From positions 1-8,530 of the forward strand of contig JAKPIL010000011.1 of the NCBI GenBank assembly GCA_029549845.1: 8,530 nt of DNA, given 5' to 3'. Below the pieces are notes generated by a model. It saw only the letters and a program-made list of their open reading frames with translations, made no database searches and was not told the origin of the DNA. Shown piece after piece: positions 1-6,397 of this stretch; position 1 is the stretch's first letter; the number at the start of each line of letters is the position of its first letter. The DNA is from a bacterium. Lineage in GTDB: Bacteria; Patescibacteriota; Saccharimonadia; Saccharimonadales; UBA4665. A program made the translations under genes and the position numbers.

Positions 1-610
1 TCAGGAAAATAATGCTGGCGAAGCCGAAGGGGTTGATGATGGTTTTCCGGACAGCCAAACTGGTGAAGATAATCTGAGCGACGCAGCAAACGAGGCGCTA
101 GCTGGCGGATGGGATGAAGGCGAAGATGGTGATGGCTCCGTCATGCCCGATGATGTTATCACACCAGATGACCCAGTAGCAGAAGCAGGGACTGAACCAA
201 CACCCGGCACCGGTATGCACATTGTTATGCCTGGCGATACCCTGAGTGATATCGCTCAATACTACGGCACAGATGTCGATACACTCGTTCGTCTAAACAA
301 TGTCGAAAACCGCAACCTCATACACCCCGGCCAGGTACTGCAGCTTCCTGATGGCGCTTCCGCAGGGGCGGTTGGCGCGGGCACCGATGAAGACGCAGGG
401 ACATACACTGTGGTCGTAGGCGATACACTTGGTGATATCGCCGAAAAGCACGGCTACGGCGGCGATTTTATGTCGCTTGCAAAAGAGAACAATCTTGCGA
501 ACCCAAATCTTATTCTGCCTGGTCAGAAACTAAAAGTTGGCGGCAGTGGCCTATCGGACAATACCCTACCCGAACCGCCAAGTGTCGTCGGATATACCGA
601 CCAGAGATAA
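1..610 (+). CDS. LysM-domain protein, 5' end outside window
   Basis: The frame is open from base 2, so the gene begins before the window; 202 residues plus a TAA stop are visible. Residues 1-70 are a low-complexity, strongly acidic Asp/Glu/Gly-rich stretch that looks like a disordered linker. Two LysM domains follow, at about visible residues 72-116 and 134-179. Each has the family pattern: a start of the type 'V.pGDTLsdIA', a central Asn-rich turn ('LNN', 'ENN'), and a closing 'N.NLI.PGQ.L.(L/V)'. They are joined by a Gly/Ala/Asp linker, and a Pro-containing tail of about 23 residues closes the protein. LysM domains bind N-acetylglucosamine in peptidoglycan or related glycans, so the protein is probably surface-exposed or wall-associated. 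No catalytic domain is visible; one, or a signal or membrane anchor, may lie in the missing N-terminal part. The repeat pattern makes the domain call very secure; the overall function is unknown. Confidence 0.93.
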   Translation, partial: QENNAGEAEGVDDGFPDSQTGEDNLSDAANEALAGGWDEGEDGDGSVMPDDVITPDDPVAEAGTEPTPGTGMHIVMPGDTLSDIAQYYGTDVDTLVRLNNVENRNLIHPGQVLQLPDGASAGAVGAGTDEDAGTYTVVVGDTLGDIAEKHGYGGDFMSLAKENNLANPNLILPGQKLKVGGSGLSDNTLPEPPSVVGYTDQR

Positions 611-635
611 ATCGTAGCCAGTACGCTAACTGCTC

Positions 636-670
636 AAACATAGCCTCAAAAACGAGGCTATGTTTGGTTT
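636..670 (+). terminator. Rho-independent terminator after the LysM gene
   Basis: A perfect 12-bp stem (636-647 with 654-665) encloses a 6-base loop, AAAAAC. The descending arm ends in TTT and is followed by GGTTTT. It begins 25 bases after the LysM stop codon. The U-rich end is on the plus-strand side, so it fits the LysM transcript best. The stem could also stop or pair the 3' end of the convergent ABC transcript, but that direction lacks a T tract. Confidence 0.8.
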
Positions 671-692
671 TACGCACCTTTTTTCGCCCAGG

Positions 693-712
693 CCATAACG
701 CGTCAGTTATGG
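693..712. other. Second hairpin in the LysM/ABC convergent gap
   Basis: An inverted repeat with 7-bp arms (693-699 with 706-712) and a 6-base loop lies between the two convergent stop codons. No T run follows it on either strand. Reading the minus strand, it comes about 60 bases after the ABC stop, so it may form or protect the 3' end of that transcript. Its function is not established. Confidence 0.4.
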
Positions 713-774
713 TAGCACTGTCACGGCAATACATTTGACTACAACAGGTATGACTCTCTCTATCGGTAGTTATC

Positions 775-2994
775 CTAGTGGAGTTTGATGATGACTTCGC
801 CATCTTGAGCTGTCGATTCCTGAGACGGCATAGTGACTGTCTCGTCCTGTTGAACGACACGCGTATCGGAACGTCGGTGTACCTCATGCGGGAGCGCGAA
901 AACCGGTGCCGACTGAACAACCCCGGCTGCATTGTTGCCCTGGGTGGCCGCAGCAGTTGTTTGTACCGGCTGGGCGGCTTCTTTGAGACCAACGTAAGCA
1001 TCCAGTGTGTCGGTTGTAATGTAGCTCTTTTCGTCCTGGATTTGTTTCGCAACCTGCTGTTCGGAGAGCCCCTCAAGCCGTTGCAAGTAGTAGTCTAGAC
1101 CCCCAAGCTCGTTCACGTTACGCAGAATACCGTTCTCAAGCACGTACACCGTATCCATGAGCGCCAGTAGCGACTTCCTGTGCGTCACCATCAGTACGGT
1201 TTTATCGGCAATGATCTGTTTCAGGGAGTCGCGAATGTAGTTTTCACTCTTTGCATCAAGCGCAGCCGTTGGCTCGTCAAGGCAAAGCACTGAGGCATCT
1301 TTCAGCAGAGCACGAGCAATCGCAACGCGTTGACGCTGACCACCGCTGAGTGACGTGCCGTTTTCCCCGACTGGCGTGTTGACTCCCAGCGGCATTTTGA
1401 CAATAAATTCCAGAATGTTCGAAACTTGAATTGCATGTTTTATCTCGTCCATGGAGACCGAGCGATACACATCGCCGTCATACATATTCTCTATGATGCT
1501 CCCTGTAAACAGCTGTGGTGTTTGGCTCACCCATGCAATCTGCTGACGCAAATTCCGGAGCGAAAATGATTGTATATCATACCCACCCATAAGGATCCTA
1601 CCCGCATCTGGCTCAATAAAAAGCGGCAGAAGCTTGAGAATAGTGCTTTTGCCACCGCCGCTTGGACCGATAATGGCCACTTTTTCGCCCTCGTTGATGT
1701 GCAAGTTTAGATCGCTAAAAACTTGCTGGCCGTTGTACGAGTATTTAACATGCTCAAAATCTAAGACCGGACGAATGCCGAGCGGGACGGGATTATCGCG
1801 GCGTAAATCTTCAATTCCTTCGTGATCGCTCAACACATCATATATACGCCCAACATCCACAATCTTTTGATACCGAGAGGTTATCTTCTGCACCAGGTTC
1901 TCAATAGGCCCAAGCAAATACCCCATGTATGCCATGAATATAAAAAGTTGGCCGAATGTCATACGGTGTTCCAGTGCCGCCACGCCACCGAAGTACATAA
2001 CGGTTGAGGTTGCCAGTATTACTAACAACGAGTTGGTGTTCTTGAGTAGATTGCCCCACATCATGTTTTTATACGAAAGCCTGAAGCCCTCGTTCCAGTA
2101 TTCGTTCACTCGCATAAGTTCTTTCTCTTCCAGCGTAAATGACTGCACGGTTTCTGCGTTGTCAACTGCTTCGTTAATGGCGCTTGCGGTTTCGCTATTG
2201 AGCTCCGTCAGTTTCCTAGAGTACACCCCCAGGTGCGGGCCTATCAGCCGCATGGTGACATACAAAAACGGCATAAGTACTACTGAAATAATGGTCAGGC
2301 GCAGATTGAAGTTAATCATTATGGCAAGAACCCCAATAATCATAATGAACGAACCGATGATGGACGATGTTGTTCCGAGTACAAGGTCTGACAAACTATT
2401 TGTCACGACATTTTGTCGGTACACATAATCCCCTTTTGCAAGCCGCTGTTGATGATACAGCGGCAGGTGCAAAATATGACGGAATGATTCAGCCTTAATG
2501 GAACGGTTTAGCCAGAACCCAATCCGAAGTAGGATGTAGTCGCTCACCCAGCTAATAGCCGCGCCCACCAGAAATATTGCGATCGACATGATTGCAGTAA
2601 TGGCAATAAGCGCCGGCTTACCGGTGTACTCCTCCAGCGGCCCAGGTGCAGGAATGGTGCCAAAGGCCGAATCCGCCATGATTTTCATAGGCCAGGGCTT
2701 CAGCAACATTACGCCCGCCTGAATTGTACTGAGCGCTACCACCACCGCCACGGCTGGACGAGCGAGTTTTTGGTATTTTTTGAGCCACGTTTTAAAGTCT
2801 GTTTTTATGGTACGACGACCGTTTGTCTTCAGCCACCGCTCCACCGCCTGATTGACCAGCGGCGCTGGCCAGCCTACGCCAGTCAAAACATCTGCCAGCA
2901 TATTCGGTGGCACTCGGCTCGCAACAGCCATATCTATGGCTTCAAAAAGCTTCGACATCGTATCGGAGTCATCTGGCGCGTTACGCTTGTGCAT
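775..2994 (-). CDS. ABC exporter, fused membrane and ATPase domains
   Basis: This 739-residue half-transporter of the MsbA/Sav1866 type would work as a homodimer that moves a substrate out across the cytoplasmic membrane using ATP. Residues 15-56 form a small helical module with a 'GVGWPAPLVNQAV' core, preceding the membrane domain. Six membrane segments lie at about 80-105, 127-155, 208-228, 231-250, 318-340 and 346-366. The ATPase domain (about 410-640) is complete: Walker A GPSGGGKST at 443-451, Q-loop Gln491, signature LSGGQ at 549-553, Walker B VLCLDE at 569-574, D-loop near 579, and switch His605. A tail of about 100 residues, rich in Ala/Gln/Thr and probably disordered, follows; this is longer than usual for the family. 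I chose the ATG at 2994 because a TATACT box lies 8 bases upstream. The ATG at 2958 is an alternative that would remove 12 residues. The substrate cannot be read from the sequence; lipid, glycan or peptide are all possible. Confidence 0.95.
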   Translation of the reverse strand: MHKRNAPDDSDTMSKLFEAIDMAVASRVPPNMLADVLTGVGWPAPLVNQAVERWLKTNGRRTIKTDFKTWLKKYQKLARPAVAVVVALSTIQAGVMLLKPWPMKIMADSAFGTIPAPGPLEEYTGKPALIAITAIMSIAIFLVGAAISWVSDYILLRIGFWLNRSIKAESFRHILHLPLYHQQRLAKGDYVYRQNVVTNSLSDLVLGTTSSIIGSFIMIIGVLAIMINFNLRLTIISVVLMPFLYVTMRLIGPHLGVYSRKLTELNSETASAINEAVDNAETVQSFTLEEKELMRVNEYWNEGFRLSYKNMMWGNLLKNTNSLLVILATSTVMYFGGVAALEHRMTFGQLFIFMAYMGYLLGPIENLVQKITSRYQKIVDVGRIYDVLSDHEGIEDLRRDNPVPLGIRPVLDFEHVKYSYNGQQVFSDLNLHINEGEKVAIIGPSGGGKSTILKLLPLFIEPDAGRILMGGYDIQSFSLRNLRQQIAWVSQTPQLFTGSIIENMYDGDVYRSVSMDEIKHAIQVSNILEFIVKMPLGVNTPVGENGTSLSGGQRQRVAIARALLKDASVLCLDEPTAALDAKSENYIRDSLKQIIADKTVLMVTHRKSLLALMDTVYVLENGILRNVNELGGLDYYLQRLEGLSEQQVAKQIQDEKSYITTDTLDAYVGLKEAAQPVQTTAAATQGNNAAGVVQSAPVFALPHEVHRRSDTRVVQQDETVTMPSQESTAQDGEVIIKLH

Positions 2995-3002
2995 TACCTA
3001 CC

Positions 3003-3008
3003 AGTATA
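3003..3008 (-). promoter_or_regulatory. -10 box of the ABC exporter gene
   Basis: TATACT on the minus strand ends 8 bases before the ATG at 2994, so transcription would begin about at the start codon. I find no convincing -35 hexamer. The bases between box and ATG include AGG but no real Shine-Dalgarno site. If the start were instead the ATG at 2958, the leader would be about 38 bases. Confidence 0.5.
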
Positions 3009-3052
3009 CATGAGGCCCGAATCATCACGCCACCAATTCATGGTTATCTGCT

Positions 3053-3184
3053 GTGACTGACCGCTCTCCTTGCCCGCACCAGTTCTTCTGGGTTCGTTCA
3101 TTGCGACTATACGGAAGGGTCTGCCCTGAGTGTGGCCTTTATTTTGTATTTGCCCAGCCTGGGGAGCAACGACAGCGCATGTGA
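3053..3184 (+). CDS. Possible 43-residue zinc-ribbon miniprotein
   Basis: A short frame in the gap between the ABC and uppP genes begins with GTG at 3053 and ends in TGA. It encodes a CPH motif at residues 7-9 and a CPEC motif at 24-27, followed by GLYFVF, which resembles the knuckles of a small zinc ribbon. Ligands could be Cys7, His9, Cys24 and Cys27. Against it: there is no ATG, no Shine-Dalgarno site, no clear promoter, and the second half is basic and not distinctive. If real, it would be a cytoplasmic metal-binding protein of unknown role. It could equally be chance, or the remnant of a longer gene: the frame is open upstream to 3014 but has no start codon there. Confidence 0.3.
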   Translation: MTDRSPCPHQFFWVRSLRLYGRVCPECGLYFVFAQPGEQRQRM

Positions 3185-3212
3185 GTGAGTCGGGCCAGCA
3201 CCCGAGCGGTCA

Positions 3213-3221
3213 TGCTACACT
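3213..3221 (+). promoter_or_regulatory. Extended -10 box of uppP
   Basis: TGCTACACT combines the extended TGn motif with a -10 hexamer TACACT at 3216-3221. It ends 7 bases before the ATG at 3229, leaving little or no 5' leader. No -35 match is seen at a 17-base spacing, which an extended -10 does not require. The same TGCTAYACT pattern precedes the RmuC gene. Confidence 0.6.
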
Positions 3222-3228
3222 TATAAGC

Positions 3229-4041
3229 ATGATTCATATATTGCAGGCGCTTCTTTTGGGGGTTATCGAGGGGGTAACGGAGTTTTTGCCTATCTCTAGT
3301 ACTGGGCACTTACTCATTTCTCAGGAACTCATGAATTTCAAAGATAGTCATGAGCTTTTTGCGGTTGTTATACAGCTAGGCGCAATTGCGGCAGTAGTGT
3401 GGTACTACCGCCAAGATTTGTGGCAGAAGTCGCTAGGACTACTACGGCGCGAAGCAGTGGCACTCAATTTTTGGAAAATACTCGCCCTCGGCACCATACC
3501 CGCCGGCATCATCGGACTGGCATTTGACCGCGTTTCTTCGGCCATATCGGTGCCGGTGGTGATTGCCTTGGCACTTATCATTGGCGGAGTTGTCTTATGG
3601 CTCGTTGACAACAAACCAGTACACAGCAAAGACGACCCGGTTACGCTAGAAAGCATCACCACAAAACAAGCGCTGATCATAGGACTCGGTCAGTGTGTCG
3701 CTATGATACCCGGCGTGTCACGTAGCGGCGCGACCATCGTAAGCGGGCTGGCTGTAAGGCTGAACCGTCCCACGGCTACAGCGTTTTCGTTTTACCTAAG
3801 CATACCCGTACTTGTCCTCGCCAGCGCCTACAAACTCGCGAAATATTCTAGCGATGTGCCACACATATCCGGAGGCTGGGGAGCAATTACGGTCGGATTG
3901 GTTGCGGCATTCTTCACTGCCCTTCTTGCCATAAGCTGGCTTATTCGCTACATCGCCCACCACAATTTCAAACCCTTTGCATACTACCGCATCGCCCTTG
4001 GAACCGTGATACTACTAGCCGTATCAGTTGGCTGGCTATAA
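3229..4041 (+). CDS. uppP: Undecaprenyl-diphosphatase UppP (BacA)
   Basis: This is a 270-residue integral membrane enzyme of the BacA/UppP family. It removes a phosphate from undecaprenyl diphosphate, recycling the C55 carrier used for peptidoglycan and other wall glycans, and it gives bacitracin tolerance when abundant. Motif 1 is seen at residues 11-30, with Glu14-x3-Glu18, PISSTGH and His27. Motif 2, PGVSRSG, is at 161-167 with the key Arg165. These match E. coli Glu17, Glu21, His30 and Arg174. About eight hydrophobic segments fill the rest, and length is typical. The frame is open to a possible ATG at 3130, but the family N-terminus (MIHILQALLLGVIEGVTEF) begins exactly at 3229, just after a -10 box, so the longer start is rejected. 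It stands alone between a divergent ABC gene and a convergent LysR gene. Stop is TAA. Confidence 0.97.
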   Translation: MIHILQALLLGVIEGVTEFLPISSTGHLLISQELMNFKDSHELFAVVIQLGAIAAVVWYYRQDLWQKSLGLLRREAVALNFWKILALGTIPAGIIGLAFDRVSSAISVPVVIALALIIGGVVLWLVDNKPVHSKDDPVTLESITTKQALIIGLGQCVAMIPGVSRSGATIVSGLAVRLNRPTATAFSFYLSIPVLVLASAYKLAKYSSDVPHISGGWGAITVGLVAAFFTALLAISWLIRYIAHHNFKPFAYYRIALGTVILLAVSVGWL

Positions 4042-4085
4042 TCCGGGGTGAAACCCTTCCCTGTTAATCATCCATCCCGGGTGAA
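4041..4085. repeat. Short direct repeat after uppP
   Basis: The 12-mer ATCCGGGGTGAA starting at 4041 recurs as ATCCCGGGTGAA at 4074, with one mismatch and a 33-base offset. The first copy overlaps the last base of the uppP stop codon. It could be a degenerate duplication or a protein site; two copies are too few to decide. Confidence 0.35.
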
Positions 4086-4125
4086 CTATCCTGTAGCCGC
4101 ACCCGAAGCTGTATGACTAGATACC

Positions 4126-4174
4126 GAGGGACATCCTCCGCGGGTTGGTTCTACTACGGGAGCGAACGCTACCC
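4126..4174. other. Two small hairpins in the uppP/LysR convergent gap
   Basis: GAGG at 4126-4129 pairs with CCTC at 4135-4138. GGGAGC at 4158-4163 can pair with GCT-A-CCC at 4168-4174, around a GAAC loop. Neither has a T tract on either strand, so neither is a classical terminator. They lie in the 160-base gap where the two transcripts meet and are the only candidates for 3' ends that I see there. Confidence 0.3.
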
Positions 4175-4201
4175 AGCGCAACTTGTATGAGTATGTCGCC
4201 T

Positions 4202-5098
4202 TCAGGTTATTGTGTAGGCCTTGAGCTGCTGGCGCATAGCGAGCGCAAGACCAACAAGGCGCGGTGGAATTTTGCGACCTTTCAGAGTCACTACATGCAA
4301 CCGACGTTGGATTTCATACGGTTTTGCTTTGTGCTGCAGTATGACTAGGCTACCGGACTCAAGCTTGTCCTTAACCAGCAAACGCGGCAACAGCGCCGCC
4401 CCCTTACCGCGTTCGACCATACCGAGCATCACTGCAGGACTACTCGAATACAGGACCGTTTGGGCATGGATTTTGGATTGTTTCAGCGCTGTATCAATGA
4501 TGCTGTACGTTGCAGAAGAGCGTACGTACGACAGAAACGGAAGCGGGTCACGAGCATCAATTTTTGCTTGTAAATCCCCCTTTACCTCAGGCGTACACAC
4601 AAGTACCAATGTGTCTGCGGTCGTGGCAGCAATCTCAAGCCTGTCGTCGGCCTGGTCATCGGCAACGATGATTGCGACATCGAGCTCGCTTTGCAGCACT
4701 CCTCGGCGCAAAGATTCAGAATTAGCCACGTACAGCCCAAGTTCGGTTGTCATCTCAAGTAGCTGCAACTGTTCCGGGAGGTTTGCAAGCAGCACGGCAA
4801 CGCTGTCGATGAGGCCAAGCTGCAGGGGCACTTTTTGCTCCCCTAGCGAAATAAGCTGTAGTTTCAAATTCTGCTCCACGCGTCTGTGCTCTAGCGCTGC
4901 CGCGTACACAACCTGGCCAGCCTGCGTCAACACAACACCATGCCTGCCGCTACTCTCAAGAAGCTTTGCTCCGACAGATTTTTCTAGATTGCGGACGGCT
5001 ACGCTGAGCGCTGGTTGCGAGACGTGGAGCACCTCGGCCGCCTTGGTGAATGTACCGGCTTCCACCACTGCAACGAATTTTCGTAAACCTTCATTCAT
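4202..5098 (-). CDS. LysR-type transcriptional regulator
   Basis: This 298-residue protein has the usual LysR-family length and plan. Residues 1-60 are the winged helix-turn-helix, with the hallmark stretch 'FVAVVEAGTFTKAAEVLHVSQPALSVAVRNLEKSVGAKLLE' split here into its recognisable parts: FTKAAE at 17-22, VSQPALS at 26-32 and a wing around 45-58. A linker helix (about 60-85) joins it to an effector-binding domain of two alpha/beta halves (about 90-290) that normally binds a small metabolite. Such proteins act as tetramers and bind sites of the T-N11-A type near divergent promoters. It is divergent from the inositol-phosphate synthase gene, 85 bases away, with a large palindrome between them, so that gene is its likely target, together with itself. 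The inducer cannot be told. The ATG at 5098 is fixed by the TATAAT box 8 bases upstream. The stop is TGA, converging on uppP. Confidence 0.95.
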   Translation of the reverse strand: MNEGLRKFVAVVEAGTFTKAAEVLHVSQPALSVAVRNLEKSVGAKLLESSGRHGVVLTQAGQVVYAAALEHRRVEQNLKLQLISLGEQKVPLQLGLIDSVAVLLANLPEQLQLLEMTTELGLYVANSESLRRGVLQSELDVAIIVADDQADDRLEIAATTADTLVLVCTPEVKGDLQAKIDARDPLPFLSYVRSSATYSIIDTALKQSKIHAQTVLYSSSPAVMLGMVERGKGAALLPRLLVKDKLESGSLVILQHKAKPYEIQRRLHVVTLKGRKIPPRLVGLALAMRQQLKAYTIT

Positions 5099-5133
5099 AC
5101 ATAATTATTATACCTGAAGTAATAACTATGTAT
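5097..5133. promoter_or_regulatory. 37-bp palindrome, probable LysR operator
   Basis: Two 14-base arms (5097-5110 and 5120-5133) are complementary at 13 of 14 positions; the only mismatch is A5104 with C5126. The spacer is 9 bases. The core TTATTA-N9-TAATAA contains a T-N11-A pair (T5109, A5121) as in LysR-family sites. It covers the -10 box and first bases of the LysR gene, so binding should repress that gene. Its centre lies about 55 bases before the likely ino1 transcription start, a usual place for LysR control of a divergent target. Confidence 0.75.
5107..5112 (-). promoter_or_regulatory. -10 box of the LysR gene
   Basis: A perfect TATAAT on the minus strand ends 8 bases before the ATG at 5098. 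No good -35 hexamer is seen. It lies wholly inside the palindrome, consistent with autoregulation. No Shine-Dalgarno site fits between box and start codon. Confidence 0.7.
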
Positions 5134-5163
5134 TGGAGTTATGCGTTCCGTTCAGGCTACACT
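5133..5163 (+). promoter_or_regulatory. Probable ino1 promoter
   Basis: The -10 TACACT is at 5158-5163 and a weak -35 TTGGAG at 5133-5138, spaced by 19 bases. The expected start near 5170 would give a leader of about 14 bases holding the ribosome site. The poor -35 and long spacer suggest dependence on an activator, and the palindrome directly upstream suits that. Confidence 0.5.
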
Positions 5164-5170
5164 GGGCAGG

Positions 5171-5176
5171 AAGGAG
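5171..5176 (+). promoter_or_regulatory. Shine-Dalgarno site of ino1
   Basis: AAGGAG ends 7 bases before the ATG at 5184. It decides the start: the in-frame ATG at 5133 has no such site and would add 17 residues ahead of the conserved NAD-binding N-terminus. It is the only strong Shine-Dalgarno site in front of any complete main gene in the window. Confidence 0.85.
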
Positions 5177-5183
5177 TGGAATT

Positions 5184-6314
5184 ATGACAAAACAAGGAAC
5201 TATCAAGGTAGCGGTGGTGGGGGTTGGTAACTGTTTTTCATCGTTGTACCAGGGGCTTGAATATTACCGTGAGCACAAGGGCCAGAACATCCCCGGCGTT
5301 ATGTACGCGGACATTGGTGGCTACCGCACCAGTGATATAGAAGTTGTGGCGACATTTGATGTAGACCGGCGCAAGGTGGGCAAGCCGACGGGCGAGGCCA
5401 TCTTTGCCCTACCAAACTGCGCCCGCGTATTCCAAGAGAAGGTCCCGGCTGGACCAACCGTGCACATGGGCAAACCACTCGACGGCGTGAGTGACTACAT
5501 GCAGGAGCAGCCAGAAGAGTTCGGCTTCCGTGTCGCCAAGGCGAAACCCGTGGATGTTGTAAAAGTCCTCAAGGAAAGTGGTGCAGACATACTTATCAAT
5601 TACCTACCCGTCGGCTCACAGGAAGCAACCGAGTTCTACGCCCAGTGTGCCATAGACGCCGGCGTCGCCTTCTTGAACTGCATACCAGTTTTCATTGCGA
5701 GCGACCCAAAATGGGAGCAAAAATTTATCGATGCCGGGCTACCCCTTATCGGTGACGATATGCGCAGCCAGGTCGGCGCAAGTGTCGTCAGCCAGGTGCT
5801 GCAGGAGCTCGCCTTTGACCGCGGCGCCGAAGTGGAATTCCACCAGCAACTCAACATTGGTGGCAACACCGACTTCAACAACATGATGGTACAGTCGCGG
5901 CTAGCCAGCAAAAAGAAAAGCAAAGAAAATGTCATCCGCGCCCAGAACGACATCCGTGGCATACCCGTGCCAGAGCACAGTCTTTTTGCCGGCCCCAGCA
6001 CCTTCCTGCCCTATCTCAAAGACAACAAAGTCGCGTACTTCAATATTCGACTTCGTGGCTTTGGCGGCGCTCCTATCACCATGGACATGAAGCTTTCTGT
6101 GCAAGACAGCGAAAACAGCGCCGGCGTTGTCATAGATGCCATACGCTACCTCAAAGTTGCCCGTGAGCTCGGTGTTGTCGGCAGCCTGCGCGGTCCCAGC
6201 GCCTGGACGCAAAAAACTCCGCCAGAACAAATGATGTATGCCGACGCCAAAGCCGAATGCGAAGCCCTCGCCAAGCGCCAGCTCACCCCCAGCGTGAAGA
6301 AACAGGTGGCGTGA
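5184..6314 (+). CDS. ino1: Inositol-1-phosphate synthase
   Basis: The 376-residue protein is an NAD-dependent 1L-myo-inositol-1-phosphate synthase, which isomerises D-glucose 6-phosphate to inositol 1-phosphate in the cytoplasm, the first step to inositol lipids and other inositol compounds. Length and motifs fit the short actinobacterial/archaeal type rather than the roughly 500-residue eukaryotic one. The Rossmann NAD site is VAVVGVGNCFSSLYQG at 9-24. Other family blocks are LINYLPVGSQEA at 137-148, GDDMRSQVGAS at 190-200, NIGGNTDF at 224-231 (active-site region), and KVAYFNIRLRGFGG at 282-295, with a catalytic-type Lys among the conserved lysines around 243-303. The C-terminus is basic. 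Divergent from a LysR gene with a shared palindromic operator, so probably regulated. No inositol monophosphatase or lipid synthase gene is beside it, so the end product is unknown. The stop is TGA. Confidence 0.95.
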   Translation: MTKQGTIKVAVVGVGNCFSSLYQGLEYYREHKGQNIPGVMYADIGGYRTSDIEVVATFDVDRRKVGKPTGEAIFALPNCARVFQEKVPAGPTVHMGKPLDGVSDYMQEQPEEFGFRVAKAKPVDVVKVLKESGADILINYLPVGSQEATEFYAQCAIDAGVAFLNCIPVFIASDPKWEQKFIDAGLPLIGDDMRSQVGASVVSQVLQELAFDRGAEVEFHQQLNIGGNTDFNNMMVQSRLASKKKSKENVIRAQNDIRGIPVPEHSLFAGPSTFLPYLKDNKVAYFNIRLRGFGGAPITMDMKLSVQDSENSAGVVIDAIRYLKVARELGVVGSLRGPSAWTQKTPPEQMMYADAKAECEALAKRQLTPSVKKQVA

Positions 6315-6331
6315 GGTTTAGGCTATAGGGT

Positions 6332-6397
6332 GAGTCATGAGACAAGAGACATGAGTCAAGAATCGAGTTATGAGATAAGAGATATGAGTTAAGATTG
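6332..6397 (+). repeat. Two 33-bp blocks built from heptamers GAGWYAW
   Basis: Eight heptamers of the form GAGWYAW are arranged as two blocks. Block 1 (6332-6364) reads GAGTCAT, GAGACAA, GAGACAT, GAGTCAA, then GAATC. Block 2 (6365-6397) reads GAGTTAT, GAGATAA, GAGATAT, GAGTTAA, then GATTG. Across the first 28 positions the blocks differ only by C to T at the fifth base of each heptamer. The array begins 18 bases after the ino1 gene, within non-coding sequence, and abuts the hairpin cluster. Confidence 0.9.

Noticed and set aside
510..1076. A 188-codon minus-strand frame across the LysM and ABC gene ends
   Set aside because: It overlaps the real LysM 3' end, its terminator and the ABC C-terminus, and its product is Arg/Ser-rich without any motif.
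3130..3228. Upstream ATG extending uppP by 33 residues
   Set aside because: The extension has no family similarity and spans the -10 box of uppP; the canonical N-terminus begins at 3229.
4085..4200. A tRNA in the uppP/LysR gap
   Set aside because: GGTTCTACTACGGG resembles a T-arm at first sight, but there is no matching acceptor stem, anticodon arm or GGTTCRANNCC consensus on either strand.
4221..5117. A 298-codon plus-strand frame opposite the LysR gene
   Set aside because: Its product is a Ser/Thr/Cys-rich string without domain motifs. The minus strand encodes an unmistakable LysR protein with its own promoter, so this is an antisense shadow.
5133..5183. Upstream ATG extending ino1 by 17 residues
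   Set aside because: It lies in the palindrome/promoter region and lacks a ribosome site; AAGGAG fits the ATG at 5184.
4202..6314. UGA recoding as in Gracilibacteria/SR1
   Set aside because: TGA ends both the LysR and ino1 genes exactly at the expected family length, and no in-frame TGA interrupts any gene.
6332..6397. CRISPR array
   Set aside because: The repeats are directly adjacent without spacers, only two blocks exist, and no cas gene is near.
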